64,000 nucleotides of DNA from JACQXM01 sp964569425 (GTDB taxonomy: Bacteria > Planctomycetota > Phycisphaerae > UBA1845): assembly GCA_964569425.1 (NCBI GenBank), contig CAZMVD010000001.1, positions 1 to 64,000 of the forward strand, in the 5' to 3' direction. Below are positions 27,851-36,705 of the stretch, piece after piece (within the stretch, counting starts at the first letter, position 1; each line of letters opens with the position of its first letter). The notes under the pieces were generated by a model. The model was not told the DNA's origin, did not search any database, and was given only the letters and a program-made list of their open reading frames with translations. Made by a program: the position numbers and the translations under genes.

Positions 27851-28882
27851 ATGCCCGTGCTCGAAAGCGTTTGCCAACCAGGTGTCACCGCGGGCGAAGT
27901 CCTCATCCCCCTCTCCCTCGACGGTGTCACCGTTTCCCCGATCGGCCAGCCCGCCGCCTGGTTCACCATGCAGCACGACGCCGACGAGGTGCTCATTCGC
28001 CCCAACCGTCCGCTACCCCGCCGCTGCACCATCCGCCCCGCCGCCCTCTTTCACCAGCAGCGCGGCTTCCCCGAGGTCAACGCCGTCATGGGCCGGCTCA
28101 CCTTCGCCAACGGCGCCACCGCCGCCCAGACCTACCGCCCCTTCACCCGCGACCCGCAGCGCAAACTCCGCGAGCTGTTCCTTCCCGTGGAAGCCGGACC
28201 AGACGACGACTGGCCCAACGCCGCCGCCCGCTGGTCCAACTTCCAGGCCGTCGCCCGCCGCCTGCTCGCCGCCGCCGATGTTCCCTGGGACGGCCTCTCC
28301 CGCCGCGACGTCGAAGAACTCGTCGAGTTCATCCACTGGGAAGAACCCTTCGAAGGCTGCATTCTCCACGCCCTCACTCAATGGACCCACGCCCGGGGTT
28401 CGTGCGTCATTGAAGTCGGCTCGCGCCGCGGCCGCTCGCTCTCCATGCTCGCCATGGCCCTCCGCGGCGTCCGCAGCGACGCGCCGCTCATCTCAGTGGA
28501 CCCCCACCTCGACCGGCCGCACAACAGCGAACACGTGCGCCTCGCCCTGCGCCACGTCGGCGAAGAGCGCCGCCTCGTCCAGTTCGTGTGCGGCTCCGAC
28601 CACGCCGCCCGGCTCATCGGAAAGGAAGTCGCCTCGCTCATCTTCATCGACGGCGACCACTCCGCGCAGCAGGTGCGCGCCGATTACCGCAACTACCTGC
28701 CCCTGCTCGCCCCCGGCGGCTGCCTGTTGTTCCACGACTACGGCTTCGGCAACCACAACGGCCTGCCCGACGCCCATCCCGACGTGCGCAAAGTTCTCGA
28801 CGCCGAGGTCATCGGCCAACCTGGCCTCACCCCCTTGCTCCTCAGCCACACCCTCTTCGCCTTCCTCAAGCCGGCTCCTTAG
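27851..28882 (+). CDS. Class I SAM-dependent methyltransferase (Methyltransf_24-like)
   Basis: The N-terminal ~150 residues are an unassigned beta-rich segment. The rest is a Rossmann methyltransferase: CVIEVGSRRGRSLSMLAMAL (SAM loop), APLISVDPHLDR, and then SLIFIDGDHSAQQVRADYRNYLPLLAPGGCLLFHDYGFG. The D-G-D-H metal-type motif is typical of Methyltransf_24/TylF-like enzymes that act on sugars or small molecules. I use the ATG at 27851 (343 residues). There is no partner gene next to it. Confidence 0.82.
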   Translation: MPVLESVCQPGVTAGEVLIPLSLDGVTVSPIGQPAAWFTMQHDADEVLIRPNRPLPRRCTIRPAALFHQQRGFPEVNAVMGRLTFANGATAAQTYRPFTRDPQRKLRELFLPVEAGPDDDWPNAAARWSNFQAVARRLLAAADVPWDGLSRRDVEELVEFIHWEEPFEGCILHALTQWTHARGSCVIEVGSRRGRSLSMLAMALRGVRSDAPLISVDPHLDRPHNSEHVRLALRHVGEERRLVQFVCGSDHAARLIGKEVASLIFIDGDHSAQQVRADYRNYLPLLAPGGCLLFHDYGFGNHNGLPDAHPDVRKVLDAEVIGQPGLTPLLLSHTLFAFLKPAP

Positions 28883-29258
28883 ACGGCTTGACGATCACGT
28901 GTAGCGTTCTTCCCCCCTTGCCATGGGGGGATCGAGGGGGGTCGAAGCGATACACTTGGTCGTTAGATGCACTAGCTGCCCGGGAACCGCTGATCGCTTC
29001 ACCATGCGCGCCAAGCGCGCGCCCCGGATGATCTCTTTTCAGATTCCCGGCGGGGGTAGCCTGCCGCCGCCGCCCCGCAATAGAGTGCCAAGTATATGGC
29101 ACTACACGGAACCATGACAAAACGAACCCATCGTTGTGCAATCGCGAAACCGCGTCGGACCTGGAAATTATGCTGAATTCCGCGCTGACCGTGACCGTTC
29201 GCCGTTGGGTTCGTTTTCCAAAATGGGCGTTTCAATCGCAAAAAAATGCCGCGGCGGC
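28883..29258. other. Convergent gap with two hairpins
   Basis: There is no gene in these 376 bases. Near 28911-28943 three runs of six C or G create a strong stem (CCCCCC, 7-base loop, GGGGGG) followed by another G-run. At 29084-29103 AGTGCCA and TGGCACT form a perfect 7-bp stem with a 6-base loop. As the genes on both sides end here, both hairpins may end transcription. The C/G-run unit resembles dispersed repeats. Confidence 0.5.
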
Positions 29259-30821
29259 TTACGGAACCACCAGCGTGCTGTTCGGCAGGTTCCCCGTGAA
29301 CGCGCGTTGCAGCAGTGCATAATCGACCAGCGTCACGTCCCCATCGGCGTCAACGTCCGCGATCGCGCAGCGGTCATCCGGCGTATGCCGCGAGCTTCCC
29401 ACCGGCGAAAGGCACCCATGAAAGAACCGAACGTCCGCCAGGTCGACGTCGTTGTCGCCATCGTGGTCGAATTCCACGCGACCCAGCGAATCGAGAAAAC
29501 GAAACAGCGCCGCCCGGTCGTCCGCGCCCAACGCGCGATAGGCCGACACCGACGGCGCCGCGGTGCCCCCGTGCAGCTCGATGCACCGCGCAGCACGATC
29601 GGCCGTCGCCGCTGCCGACACCCGCCCGTCGTGGAACACCGGAAACCGAATGCGAAAACCCCATAGCGGCGTGGTCCGCATTTCGTGCGCCGCGGCATCG
29701 CCCTGCCCGATGCCGTCCGCCGAATCGCCCATGTCGTGCAGCAGAAAATCGGCATACGGCTTGATCGTCCGGCCGCGCAGCGCTTCCTCCAAACCCGCCG
29801 CGTCCGACGTGACCAGTGCCGGCACGTGGCAGTCGGCGCAGCCAATTGACTGAAACACCGCTTCGCCGCGCATCCCCGACCGCGGCGTTTGCGGCGGTGC
29901 CGCCAGGAAGCGCTGAAAGTCGGTCACCCGGTCCAGAAAGTCGACGCCCTGCTCGTCGGGCACCAGCTCCGGATCGGGCACGTCGTCGCACAGCGCAACC
30001 CGCGCCACGTCGCCGTTGGGCGCCGCCTCGGTGGGCATCAGCCGATTGGTCAGCCCCTGCTCATTCAGCGCCGCCGACGCAGAAAACGAGAGAACCGTCG
30101 GCATCTGCGACTTGAACCCGAATCGCCCCACCCTTGGGGGAGCATCGGACGCATCTTCCAACGCACGAACGTGGTGCACCCTTCCGCGAACCGTGCCCCG
30201 GCGCTGCGCCGCAAGTTCCACCAGCGCGGCGTCGGCCACCGCCTCGATCAGCCCGCCGCCGAGCACCGACGAAGTAATGCGATGGGACACCACGTTGGCT
30301 TCCTCGGGAATCACCTCGGCACACGCCTCGTCAATGAACTCCGATTGCAGAATCGGCCCGCCAAGGTGCGACAGGGGATCAAACCCTTCCTCCCGGTTTC
30401 GACCGAACATGGTGATGCTGCTGGTGCCCGACCCGCCGATGGGGTTGCTGTGGCACGCAATGCAACTGTGCATGTTGTGGATCGGCCCCAAGCCGTCTTC
30501 GGGTTGAAACACCCGCCCGAACGCCGCCTTGCCGTCGTAAAACCTCGCGAGCTGGAACGGGGTCAATCCGGCCAGCGGCTCGCCCAGCCGCGGCTGCAAC
30601 TCCGGCAACCGGCGCGCCCCATCGGCGGCGGGACGGGCGGACAACGGCGCCGGCGTTGCTTTCTCGACCGCATCGGGTTCGACATCCACCAGTTGAGAAA
30701 CCGCATCGCTTTGCCGGCTCGGCGTCAAACAGGCGACCGCCACCCACCCCATCAACAAGCCGCCGGCCAATCGGAGGATATGACGGACAACGGGTCGGCG
30801 CTGAACGTTACGACGAAACAT
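29259..30821 (-). CDS. Di-heme oxidoreductase (DUF1111/DHOR type) with dockerin-like tail
   Basis: The 520-residue exported protein, probably a lipoprotein (lipobox-like VAVAC at residue 31), has two c-type heme sites: CIACH at 120-124 in GLGPIHNMHSCIACHSN and CADCH at 328-332. It has the DHOR landmarks FGRNREEGFDPLSHLGGP and MGDSADGIGQGDAAAHEMRTTPLWGFR. These proteins relate to di-heme cytochrome c peroxidases and work outside the membrane. The last ~75 residues contain paired Asp-rich loops (FDHDGDNDVDLADVRFF, DVDADGDVTLVDYALLQ), a dockerin-like module. That tail is unusual on a heme enzyme. Confidence 0.86.
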   Translation of the reverse strand: MFRRNVQRRPVVRHILRLAGGLLMGWVAVACLTPSRQSDAVSQLVDVEPDAVEKATPAPLSARPAADGARRLPELQPRLGEPLAGLTPFQLARFYDGKAAFGRVFQPEDGLGPIHNMHSCIACHSNPIGGSGTSSITMFGRNREEGFDPLSHLGGPILQSEFIDEACAEVIPEEANVVSHRITSSVLGGGLIEAVADAALVELAAQRRGTVRGRVHHVRALEDASDAPPRVGRFGFKSQMPTVLSFSASAALNEQGLTNRLMPTEAAPNGDVARVALCDDVPDPELVPDEQGVDFLDRVTDFQRFLAAPPQTPRSGMRGEAVFQSIGCADCHVPALVTSDAAGLEEALRGRTIKPYADFLLHDMGDSADGIGQGDAAAHEMRTTPLWGFRIRFPVFHDGRVSAAATADRAARCIELHGGTAAPSVSAYRALGADDRAALFRFLDSLGRVEFDHDGDNDVDLADVRFFHGCLSPVGSSRHTPDDRCAIADVDADGDVTLVDYALLQRAFTGNLPNSTLVVP

Positions 30822-30905
30822 CTATTGTCTAATCGGCGAAAGGGCCCCCGCGGCCCAAGTACCGCTGGCACCATGCCGCGGCTGACATCGTCCGCGAGAT
30901 TGACC

Positions 30906-31583
30906 TCAGCCCGGGGCGATCAAGAACACCGCGGCGGTGATCTCGGAATGGAACCGAGCCAACGCGCTGAAACCTACCAGGATCAGCCCGGCGGCCTGAC
31001 CTTCCCAGCCGCACTGTCGACGACTCTCCGGATGCCGGCCGGACAGGTGACCCTTGCGCCGGATCTTCCGCCGCCGCCACCACGCACGGAACGAGTGCGC
31101 GTCGAAGAACGACAACACCACGCCCACTCGCGCCACGCGGGCAAACTCCTTGAGTACGGCAATGCGCTGCTCCGGCTCCGAGAAATGGTGCAGCAGCCGC
31201 GCGCAAAGCACCACGTCCACGCTGCGATCCGGCAGCGGCAATTGAAACGCCGATCCCGCCGCGCAGCGCACCCCACCCGTAAACAAGTCGTGATAGGCTC
31301 GCCCCTGGCGCAGCATTGCGTCCGCGGTATCCATCGCGGTGACCGACACGCCGAACTCAGCCAAGACAGGCAGGAACCGCCCGGTGCCCGAAGGGCAATC
31401 GAGCACCGTCTCGAACGGCTGCCGCCGACGCAACTGCCGCAGGCTGCGGCGGATCATCGCCCGTTCCAGGTAATTCGCTATGCGCTTGCCAAGAGATGCA
31501 TCGTGCTTTTGCGCGTAGAACTGGGCGAAGTTGTCGTCCTTGTATTTCTGCCCGAACTGCCGAAATGTCCACTTGCCGTCCAA
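30906..31583 (-). CDS. Class I SAM-dependent methyltransferase
   Basis: A compact methyltransferase of about 225 residues: FETVLDCPSGTGRFLPVLAEFG (SAM loop), VTAMDTADAMLRQ, AFQLPLPDRSVDVVLCARLLHHF and LKEFARVARVGVVLSFFD. I start at TTG 31583, which has GGGAG 8 bases upstream and begins right at the domain. The frame continues to a TTG at 31781 touching the kinase stop, but that extension has no domain character. It probably forms an operon with the kinase-fold and SGNH genes upstream. Confidence 0.82.
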   Translation of the reverse strand: MDGKWTFRQFGQKYKDDNFAQFYAQKHDASLGKRIANYLERAMIRRSLRQLRRRQPFETVLDCPSGTGRFLPVLAEFGVSVTAMDTADAMLRQGRAYHDLFTGGVRCAAGSAFQLPLPDRSVDVVLCARLLHHFSEPEQRIAVLKEFARVARVGVVLSFFDAHSFRAWWRRRKIRRKGHLSGRHPESRRQCGWEGQAAGLILVGFSALARFHSEITAAVFLIAPG

Positions 31584-31773
31584 GGTCGTTTCTCCCGCAA
31601 GTTCGTGCCCGGCCCATGACGACGCGGTGCCGCAACGCGGTTCGGTTTCCGACTTCGCACGGCCCGGGCTAACCGGGCATCGTACCTCAGCGACAGCGAA
31701 GACCGGAAGTCCCGTGGCTCGGCTGATTTGTAACGACTCCGGCACAACAAGGGCGATGCCCTCCGGTCGGCAG

Positions 31774-33006
31774 TCAGCCAATTCGATCGGCCAGCCACAG
31801 CAGCAGGCGCCTATCGCCGGTCACTTGCAGTCCGCCACGCCGCAGGAGGTCGTACACATCCGCCCGCCCGTTGACCACGGCCAGCCAGGTTCCCACGTCC
31901 GTGTGGAGAATCAGGTCCGTTCGCTGTGGAAGCCGGGGCTCAATCCGCACGCCGCGCCCGTCGACCAGGAGGATCCGGGCAGTGCCATCGCCGCCCTGCG
32001 CCGCAGACAAGCGAATGGCTACACAGCGATCGCCGAGGTCTGCCCGGCCTGCGGCATCGGCCGACAGCCGCGCGTGGAGCAACGAGGCGAACTCTTCCGC
32101 GCTGTGCACCGGCGGCCGTGACCGAGCGGAGGACACGTGCCGCCGAAGCCGTTCGAGCCCGGCAGCGACGGCAAAGCGCCGCGCCTCGGCCTTCGCGCGG
32201 CGGCGCGCCAGCCCGACCAGGCGACGCACCCGCTTTCGATTAGACGGTGTCAGCCTATTAGCACTCAGATAAGCCCGCACGAGCCGGGTGATACCACCGC
32301 GCACGCCCGCGGCCAGCGCCGTCGCCGCCACGTCGGCAAGATCGCTCTCGGCCTGCGCCGCCGGTACCTGCCCCGCGAAGAATCGTCCGCGGGTGTCGGG
32401 GTCGATGAACGCCACCGCGAAACGCCCGGAAGGCTCGCACCGCACGAGAATGTTCCGCCAGAACAGCGCCCCGTGAAACACGCCCGCGGCGTGCAACGCG
32501 CGGACGGAACTCCCCAGATCGTCGATCAGCCGCCGCCGTACCCCGGCGGGAATCCTCCCCGATCGCCGTACGTCATCCACCCAGCGGTCGAGCGACACGG
32601 CGCCCACGGCTCCCTCGGTCGCGAGGAACGCCGCGCGCAGCAGTCCACGGCGGCGCTTCTCCCCATAGGCCACCGGGCGAACAGCCGGTGCCCCGCGTCG
32701 CCGCATCTCCTCCAGAAACTCGAACTCGAAGCGTGCCCGCGAACGCCCCACCCATCCCCCGCGAAACAACAGCCGCAGCCGCTGGGCGGGTCGATCGTAA
32801 CGATAGCGCTTGATGAACAGCAGCGGCGGCGCGCCGGGTGCCGATTCCGTGCTGACGCGCACCACGTCCGACGTTCCGCTGAGCGCCACGGCGCCGGCCG
32901 CCGGAATCTTCATGATTTGATTGACGGAGCGAAAGCCGAGTCTTTCAAACCACGGGCGGTCATCAGGGGAAACATGAACCAGTTCGGAAGACAAGGCCGC
33001 TGCCAT
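31774..33006 (-). CDS. Kinase-fold protein of the LPS-kinase (KdkA/WaaP/InaA) type, catalytic Asp missing
   Basis: The 410-residue protein resembles lipopolysaccharide and InaA-type kinases. It has an ATP-site lysine in FIKRY (K66), a glycine-poor N-lobe, and the catalytic loop HGALFWRNIL at 178-187. The metal-binding Asp is in AFIDPDTRGRF (D202). Active members carry HGD or HRD in the loop; here the Asp is Ala180, confirmed in the DNA. The loop Asn (N185) is kept. The C-terminal ~90 residues hold a separate SCP2-like segment (DGRGVRIEPRLPQRTDLILH). It may be a pseudokinase or use another base. It lies between SGNH hydrolase and methyltransferase genes. Confidence 0.75.
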   Translation of the reverse strand: MAAALSSELVHVSPDDRPWFERLGFRSVNQIMKIPAAGAVALSGTSDVVRVSTESAPGAPPLLFIKRYRYDRPAQRLRLLFRGGWVGRSRARFEFEFLEEMRRRGAPAVRPVAYGEKRRRGLLRAAFLATEGAVGAVSLDRWVDDVRRSGRIPAGVRRRLIDDLGSSVRALHAAGVFHGALFWRNILVRCEPSGRFAVAFIDPDTRGRFFAGQVPAAQAESDLADVAATALAAGVRGGITRLVRAYLSANRLTPSNRKRVRRLVGLARRRAKAEARRFAVAAGLERLRRHVSSARSRPPVHSAEEFASLLHARLSADAAGRADLGDRCVAIRLSAAQGGDGTARILLVDGRGVRIEPRLPQRTDLILHTDVGTWLAVVNGRADVYDLLRRGGLQVTGDRRLLLWLADRIG

Positions 33007-33130
33007 CTCCAGCCCGCGAGAATCTCAATCCTGCAGTGCTGGCCAACAGCGTAACTCCGCGGGGAAACACCGCAATAGGTGTGGTGAGAACTTGCTGCGA
33101 AGCAGTCTGCAATCCCAGGTATTGCTGCCG

Positions 33131-34327
33131 TCACTCCAGCGCCAGCGACTTCAATGGCGGTGCGAGCAACTCCGCGACCCGGTGGTGCCCATATCGGTTA
33201 AAATGACAGAAGTCGAAATAGACGGATGGGTCATCATACGCCAAGTCCGCCGTGTCTACGAGGGCAACGCCAAGGCCGTCGGCCACCTCGCGCATGATCC
33301 GGTGGTAATCGGTGTCTGGAGAGAGCAGACTCCCACCATGCACGGAGTGATATGACTTGTGCATGACCCGCGTGATCGCAGCGTCTACCGGGTGCCCCAC
33401 CTTATCATAGAGACTCGATAACTTGACTTGCGCAATCGTGGAAAACATATCGTCCATTAGAATCGCAGCCTTGTAGCGATCGGCCGCCACCCAATAATCG
33501 CCGGCGGTCCAGAAATCCAACCCCTGCCTCAAATTCGCTGTCGAATGGGGATTGTCGTGAAAGAGCACAAATAGAAGGGGAATCGCTTTTGACTTCGTCC
33601 AGGTCGCGAGTCGGGTCAGATTCTCGCGATAATCATCAGGGGATACTCTCGGATGTAGCCGAGAAACGTCGTCGGCACCCGCGGACCCCGCGCCACCGGA
33701 TTTCCTGAACCGCCGCAACCCACGTTGCATGCCACAAAACAGGTGAGATTTCTCCAGCGCGGACACTTTGGACTGCGCCTTCAAACTGCCAAATCGCTTC
33801 GGACCGTCAATCTCCGAAGGATCCAACACATAACGCCGGTCATTAATGTTGAAGGCCGCAACGATCAACGAAGGAGCGACGCGTTCAGCGTACTCCATGA
33901 CGGCCTGGTACCCCTGATAAGATGAGTAGCCCGGAACGGCGAGATTGATGCAGTGCGCATGCCCCAGGGTTCGGTCCAGAATCTCCACAAACGTATGTTC
34001 GGCATCCACGCCGATTCCAAAAGTGATCGAATCGCCAAAGAACACAACCCGAGGTTTGGATCGGTCTGAGTCTATCTTGGTCGTGTCGACCGAGAGAAAC
34101 CCGTCACGGTCAAAAGTGCGTGGCGGACCATACACCCTTCCACTGAAACCCGGGCGCCGGTCCCAGCCCAGGACGTCCGAATACACATACCACGAATCCT
34201 CCTCTCTAACGTCGTGCAGGACCGTGGAGGCGACGCGCGCACATGCTTCGAGCCCCAGGAGCGCCAAGGCACAAACGAGCAGTCCCAATCTGAGTTTATA
34301 TCGTCGGCCCGGAGGCATTGGTCCCAC
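33131..34327 (-). CDS. Membrane-anchored SGNH/GDSL hydrolase
   Basis: After a signal anchor (LRLGLLVCALALLGLEACARVA) the 398-residue protein is an SGNH hydrolase. Block I is VVFFGDSITFGIGVDAEHTF, block II glycine is in NLAVPGYSSYQGYQ, block III Asn in AAFNINDRRYV, and the C-terminal Asp/His pair is in YFDFCHFNRYGHHRVAE. Such proteins are esterases or O-acetyl transfer/removal enzymes acting on surface glycans. Base composition is a little lower in GC than its neighbours. It is the first gene of a likely SGNH-kinase-methyltransferase operon. Confidence 0.87.
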   Translation of the reverse strand: MGPMPPGRRYKLRLGLLVCALALLGLEACARVASTVLHDVREEDSWYVYSDVLGWDRRPGFSGRVYGPPRTFDRDGFLSVDTTKIDSDRSKPRVVFFGDSITFGIGVDAEHTFVEILDRTLGHAHCINLAVPGYSSYQGYQAVMEYAERVAPSLIVAAFNINDRRYVLDPSEIDGPKRFGSLKAQSKVSALEKSHLFCGMQRGLRRFRKSGGAGSAGADDVSRLHPRVSPDDYRENLTRLATWTKSKAIPLLFVLFHDNPHSTANLRQGLDFWTAGDYWVAADRYKAAILMDDMFSTIAQVKLSSLYDKVGHPVDAAITRVMHKSYHSVHGGSLLSPDTDYHRIMREVADGLGVALVDTADLAYDDPSVYFDFCHFNRYGHHRVAELLAPPLKSLALE

Positions 34328-34445
34328 TCACGGGAACTGATGCAGTCAGTTCAATGATCTTCGGCCAACGATCTCACATGCTTGAACGCAACGAAGCGCG
34401 ACATGCTCTGCCCCGCCACGAACTGAAACGCACCATTGTACCCGA

Positions 34446-34529
34446 TGCCGGAGGAGGGAATCGAACCCTCACTCTGTTGCCAGAACGGGATTTTGAATCC
34501 CGCGCGTCTGCCAATTCCGCCACTCCGGC
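34446..34529 (-). tRNA. tRNA-Leu (CAA)
   Basis: An 84-base type II tRNA. The acceptor stem GCCGGAG/CTCCGGC is perfect with discriminator A. The D-arm has GGCAGACG, the anticodon stem CGGGA/TCCCG encloses TTCAAAA (anticodon CAA), then a short variable arm and the T-loop GGTTCGATTCC. CCA is not encoded. It reads UUG codons. Confidence 0.96.
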
Positions 34530-34597
34530 TGCGGGGACCGAGGAAACATCCGCCGGCCCTGAAGCCCGCTGCGAGGTCTCCGAAATTCGCACGTCCG

Positions 34598-34616
34598 CGC
34601 GGGCTTGAGGCCCGCG
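34598..34616 (-). terminator. Hairpin after glmS
   Basis: CGCGGGC and GCCCGCG form a perfect 7-bp stem around a 5-base loop, about 20 bases after the glmS stop and before the tRNA. There is no T-run, so intrinsic termination is uncertain. Confidence 0.4.
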
Positions 34617-34634
34617 GCTCGATGGCGCCATGTC

Positions 34635-36455
34635 TTATTCGACGGTGACGCTCTTGGCAAGGTTCCGCGGCTTGTCCACGTTGCACCCGCGCAACACCGC
34701 CGCGTGATAGGCTATCAACTGCAGGGGTATCACCGTGAGCAGCGGCTGCAGCGGCTCCAGCGTATCCGGCACGTAGAGCACGTGCTCCGCCAGTCGGCCG
34801 ATTTCCTGGTCGCCCTCGGTCGCCACCGCGATCACGCTGCCGCCTCGCGCCCGCACCTGCGCGATGTTGTTCAGAATCTTGTGGTATTGCAGACCGGCGG
34901 TGGCGATGCACACCACCGGCATCCCGTCGGTAATCAACGCGATCGGCCCGTGCTTCATTTCCGCCGCCGGGAGCCCCTCCGCATGAATGTACGCGATTTC
35001 CTTGATCTTCAGGGCACCCTCCAGCGCCACCGGGTAGTTAAAGCCGCGACCCAGGTAGAGCCAGTTGTCCTGTTCCGCAAAACGCTCGGCGACGGCTTTC
35101 GCCGCCTCTGCATGCTCGAGCATCTGCTTCATCTGGGCGGGAATCTGCGACAACGCCGCGATGAACTGCGCCGCCGCCGCGGGCGACATGTGCTTTCGCC
35201 TGCCCAGGTAACAGGCCATCATGGACAACACGGCCACCTGACCGGTAAACGCCTTGGTGCTGGCCACGCCGATTTCCGGTCCGACGTGCAGGTACACACC
35301 CGCGTCCGTTTCGCGGGCGATGGTTGAACCAACCACATTGACCGCACCCAGTACCAGCGCCCCGCGCTGCTGTCCTTCCCGAACGGCCGCGAGGGTGTCC
35401 ATGGTCTCGCCGCTCTGCGACACGGCAATGAGCACGGTACCGTCGTCAATCACCGGATTGCGGTAGCGAAACTCGCTGGCGTATTCCGTTTCCGTGGGGA
35501 TGCGGGCCATTTCCTCGAAGAGATACTCGCCGACCAGCCCGGCATGCCACGCCGTGCCACAGGCCGTGATAATGATGCGCTTGGCACGAGTGAGTTCACG
35601 CGTGCAGTTGATCAATCCGCCCAGGTGCACCGCGCCTTCCGCCAGGTCGATGCGCCCCCGCAGGCAGTTGGCCAGCGCTTCGGGCTGCTCGCAAATCTCC
35701 TTGAGCATGAAATGCTCGTACCCGGCCAGTTCAATCTGCTCCAGGGTCCATTCGATCTCTTCCGCCTGGCGGGAAACGGGAATGGCGTCCAACGTCGTCA
35801 GGCGCAACGAGTGCGGTGTGATCCTGGCGATTTCGCCATCTTCCAGATAGACCACCTGCGTGGTATGCGCCAGAATCGCCGCTGCATCGGACGCCAGAAT
35901 GTGCTCACCTTTTCCTACCCCGACCAGCAGCGGGCTGCCTTTGCGCGCCGCAACAATCACGTCGGGTTCGTCAGCGCACATCACCGCAATGCCGTAAGTG
36001 CCCGAGACCTCGTGTAGAGCGGTGCGCACGGCCCGTTCGAGATCGCCGTCGTAAAGCTGCGCAATAAGCTGCGCCAGCACCTCCGTGTCCGTCTCGCTCC
36101 GAAAGGCCACGCCTTTCTGCTGAAGAAACTTCCGTAAAGCGCGGTCGTTCTCAATAATTCCGTTGTGTACGACGGCGAATCGCCCGGATTCATCGGTGTG
36201 CGGGTGGGCGTTGGCGTCGGTCACGCCACCGTGGGTGGCCCAACGGGTGTGGCCCATTCCCCGCGTCTGCGGCGCAGAAAAATCGAGTTGCTGCTCCAGC
36301 ACAAAGAGCCGTCCGGCGGACTTCTGAACCTGGATGCCGGCGTCGCTGACCAGCGCAACCCCCGCGGAATCGTACCCGCGGTACTCCAGTCGGCGCAGAC
36401 CCTCGACCAGTATGGGCAGTGCCGCCCGCCCTCCGACGTAACCGACGATTCCGCA
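34635..36455 (-). CDS. glmS: GlmS, glutamine--fructose-6-phosphate aminotransferase
   Basis: GlmS makes glucosamine-6-phosphate, the first step to UDP-GlcNAc for peptidoglycan. The protein starts MCGIVGYVGGR, giving the nucleophilic Cys1 after Met removal, so the ATG at 36455 is the true start. The N-terminal glutaminase half has GHTRWATHGG and YNGIIEN-like HNGIIEND. The C-terminal half has two SIS domains (TACGTAWHAGLVGEYLFEE, ISQSGET-like AVSQSGETMDT, and LGRGFNYPVALEGALKIKE) and ends LAKSVTVE. No glmS ribozyme core was recognised upstream. Confidence 0.97.
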   Translation of the reverse strand, partial: CGIVGYVGGRAALPILVEGLRRLEYRGYDSAGVALVSDAGIQVQKSAGRLFVLEQQLDFSAPQTRGMGHTRWATHGGVTDANAHPHTDESGRFAVVHNGIIENDRALRKFLQQKGVAFRSETDTEVLAQLIAQLYDGDLERAVRTALHEVSGTYGIAVMCADEPDVIVAARKGSPLLVGVGKGEHILASDAAAILAHTTQVVYLEDGEIARITPHSLRLTTLDAIPVSRQAEEIEWTLEQIELAGYEHFMLKEICEQPEALANCLRGRIDLAEGAVHLGGLINCTRELTRAKRIIITACGTAWHAGLVGEYLFEEMARIPTETEYASEFRYRNPVIDDGTVLIAVSQSGETMDTLAAVREGQQRGALVLGAVNVVGSTIARETDAGVYLHVGPEIGVASTKAFTGQVAVLSMMACYLGRRKHMSPAAAAQFIAALSQIPAQMKQMLEHAEAAKAVAERFAEQDNWLYLGRGFNYPVALEGALKIKEIAYIHAEGLPAAEMKHGPIALITDGMPVVCIATAGLQYHKILNNIAQVRARGGSVIAVATEGDQEIGRLAEHVLYVPDTLEPLQPLLTVIPLQLIAYHAAVLRGCNVDKPRNLAKSVTVE

Positions 36456-36683
36456 CATAAGCAAGACCTCGTGTGGTAATTCCACGCCGGCGCTCCACGC
36501 CCCACCGGGCCGCGACCGCCGGCATACCTGATGCCCACGACCGACCGGGGAGGCCGGAACACCTACTTGAGATTATCGGTGCATCCATCCCAGAGGGCAA
36601 ACCGAAATGGTCATTCCCAGAAACCGCTCTTGTCCCCTTACTCCACGATACCCCGGGCCTACGCATGGCTGACGGATTGGGCG

Positions 36684-36689
36684 TATAAT
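36684..36689 (+). promoter_or_regulatory. Perfect -10 hexamer upstream of rarA
   Basis: TATAAT lies 17 bases before the GTG chosen for rarA, and overlaps an in-frame ATG at 36688. No good -35 is visible at the right distance. If used, it makes the ATG untranslatable and gives a very short leader containing GGGAAGG. Confidence 0.4.
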
Positions 36690-36705
36690 GGGCGGGAAGG
36701 GACTC

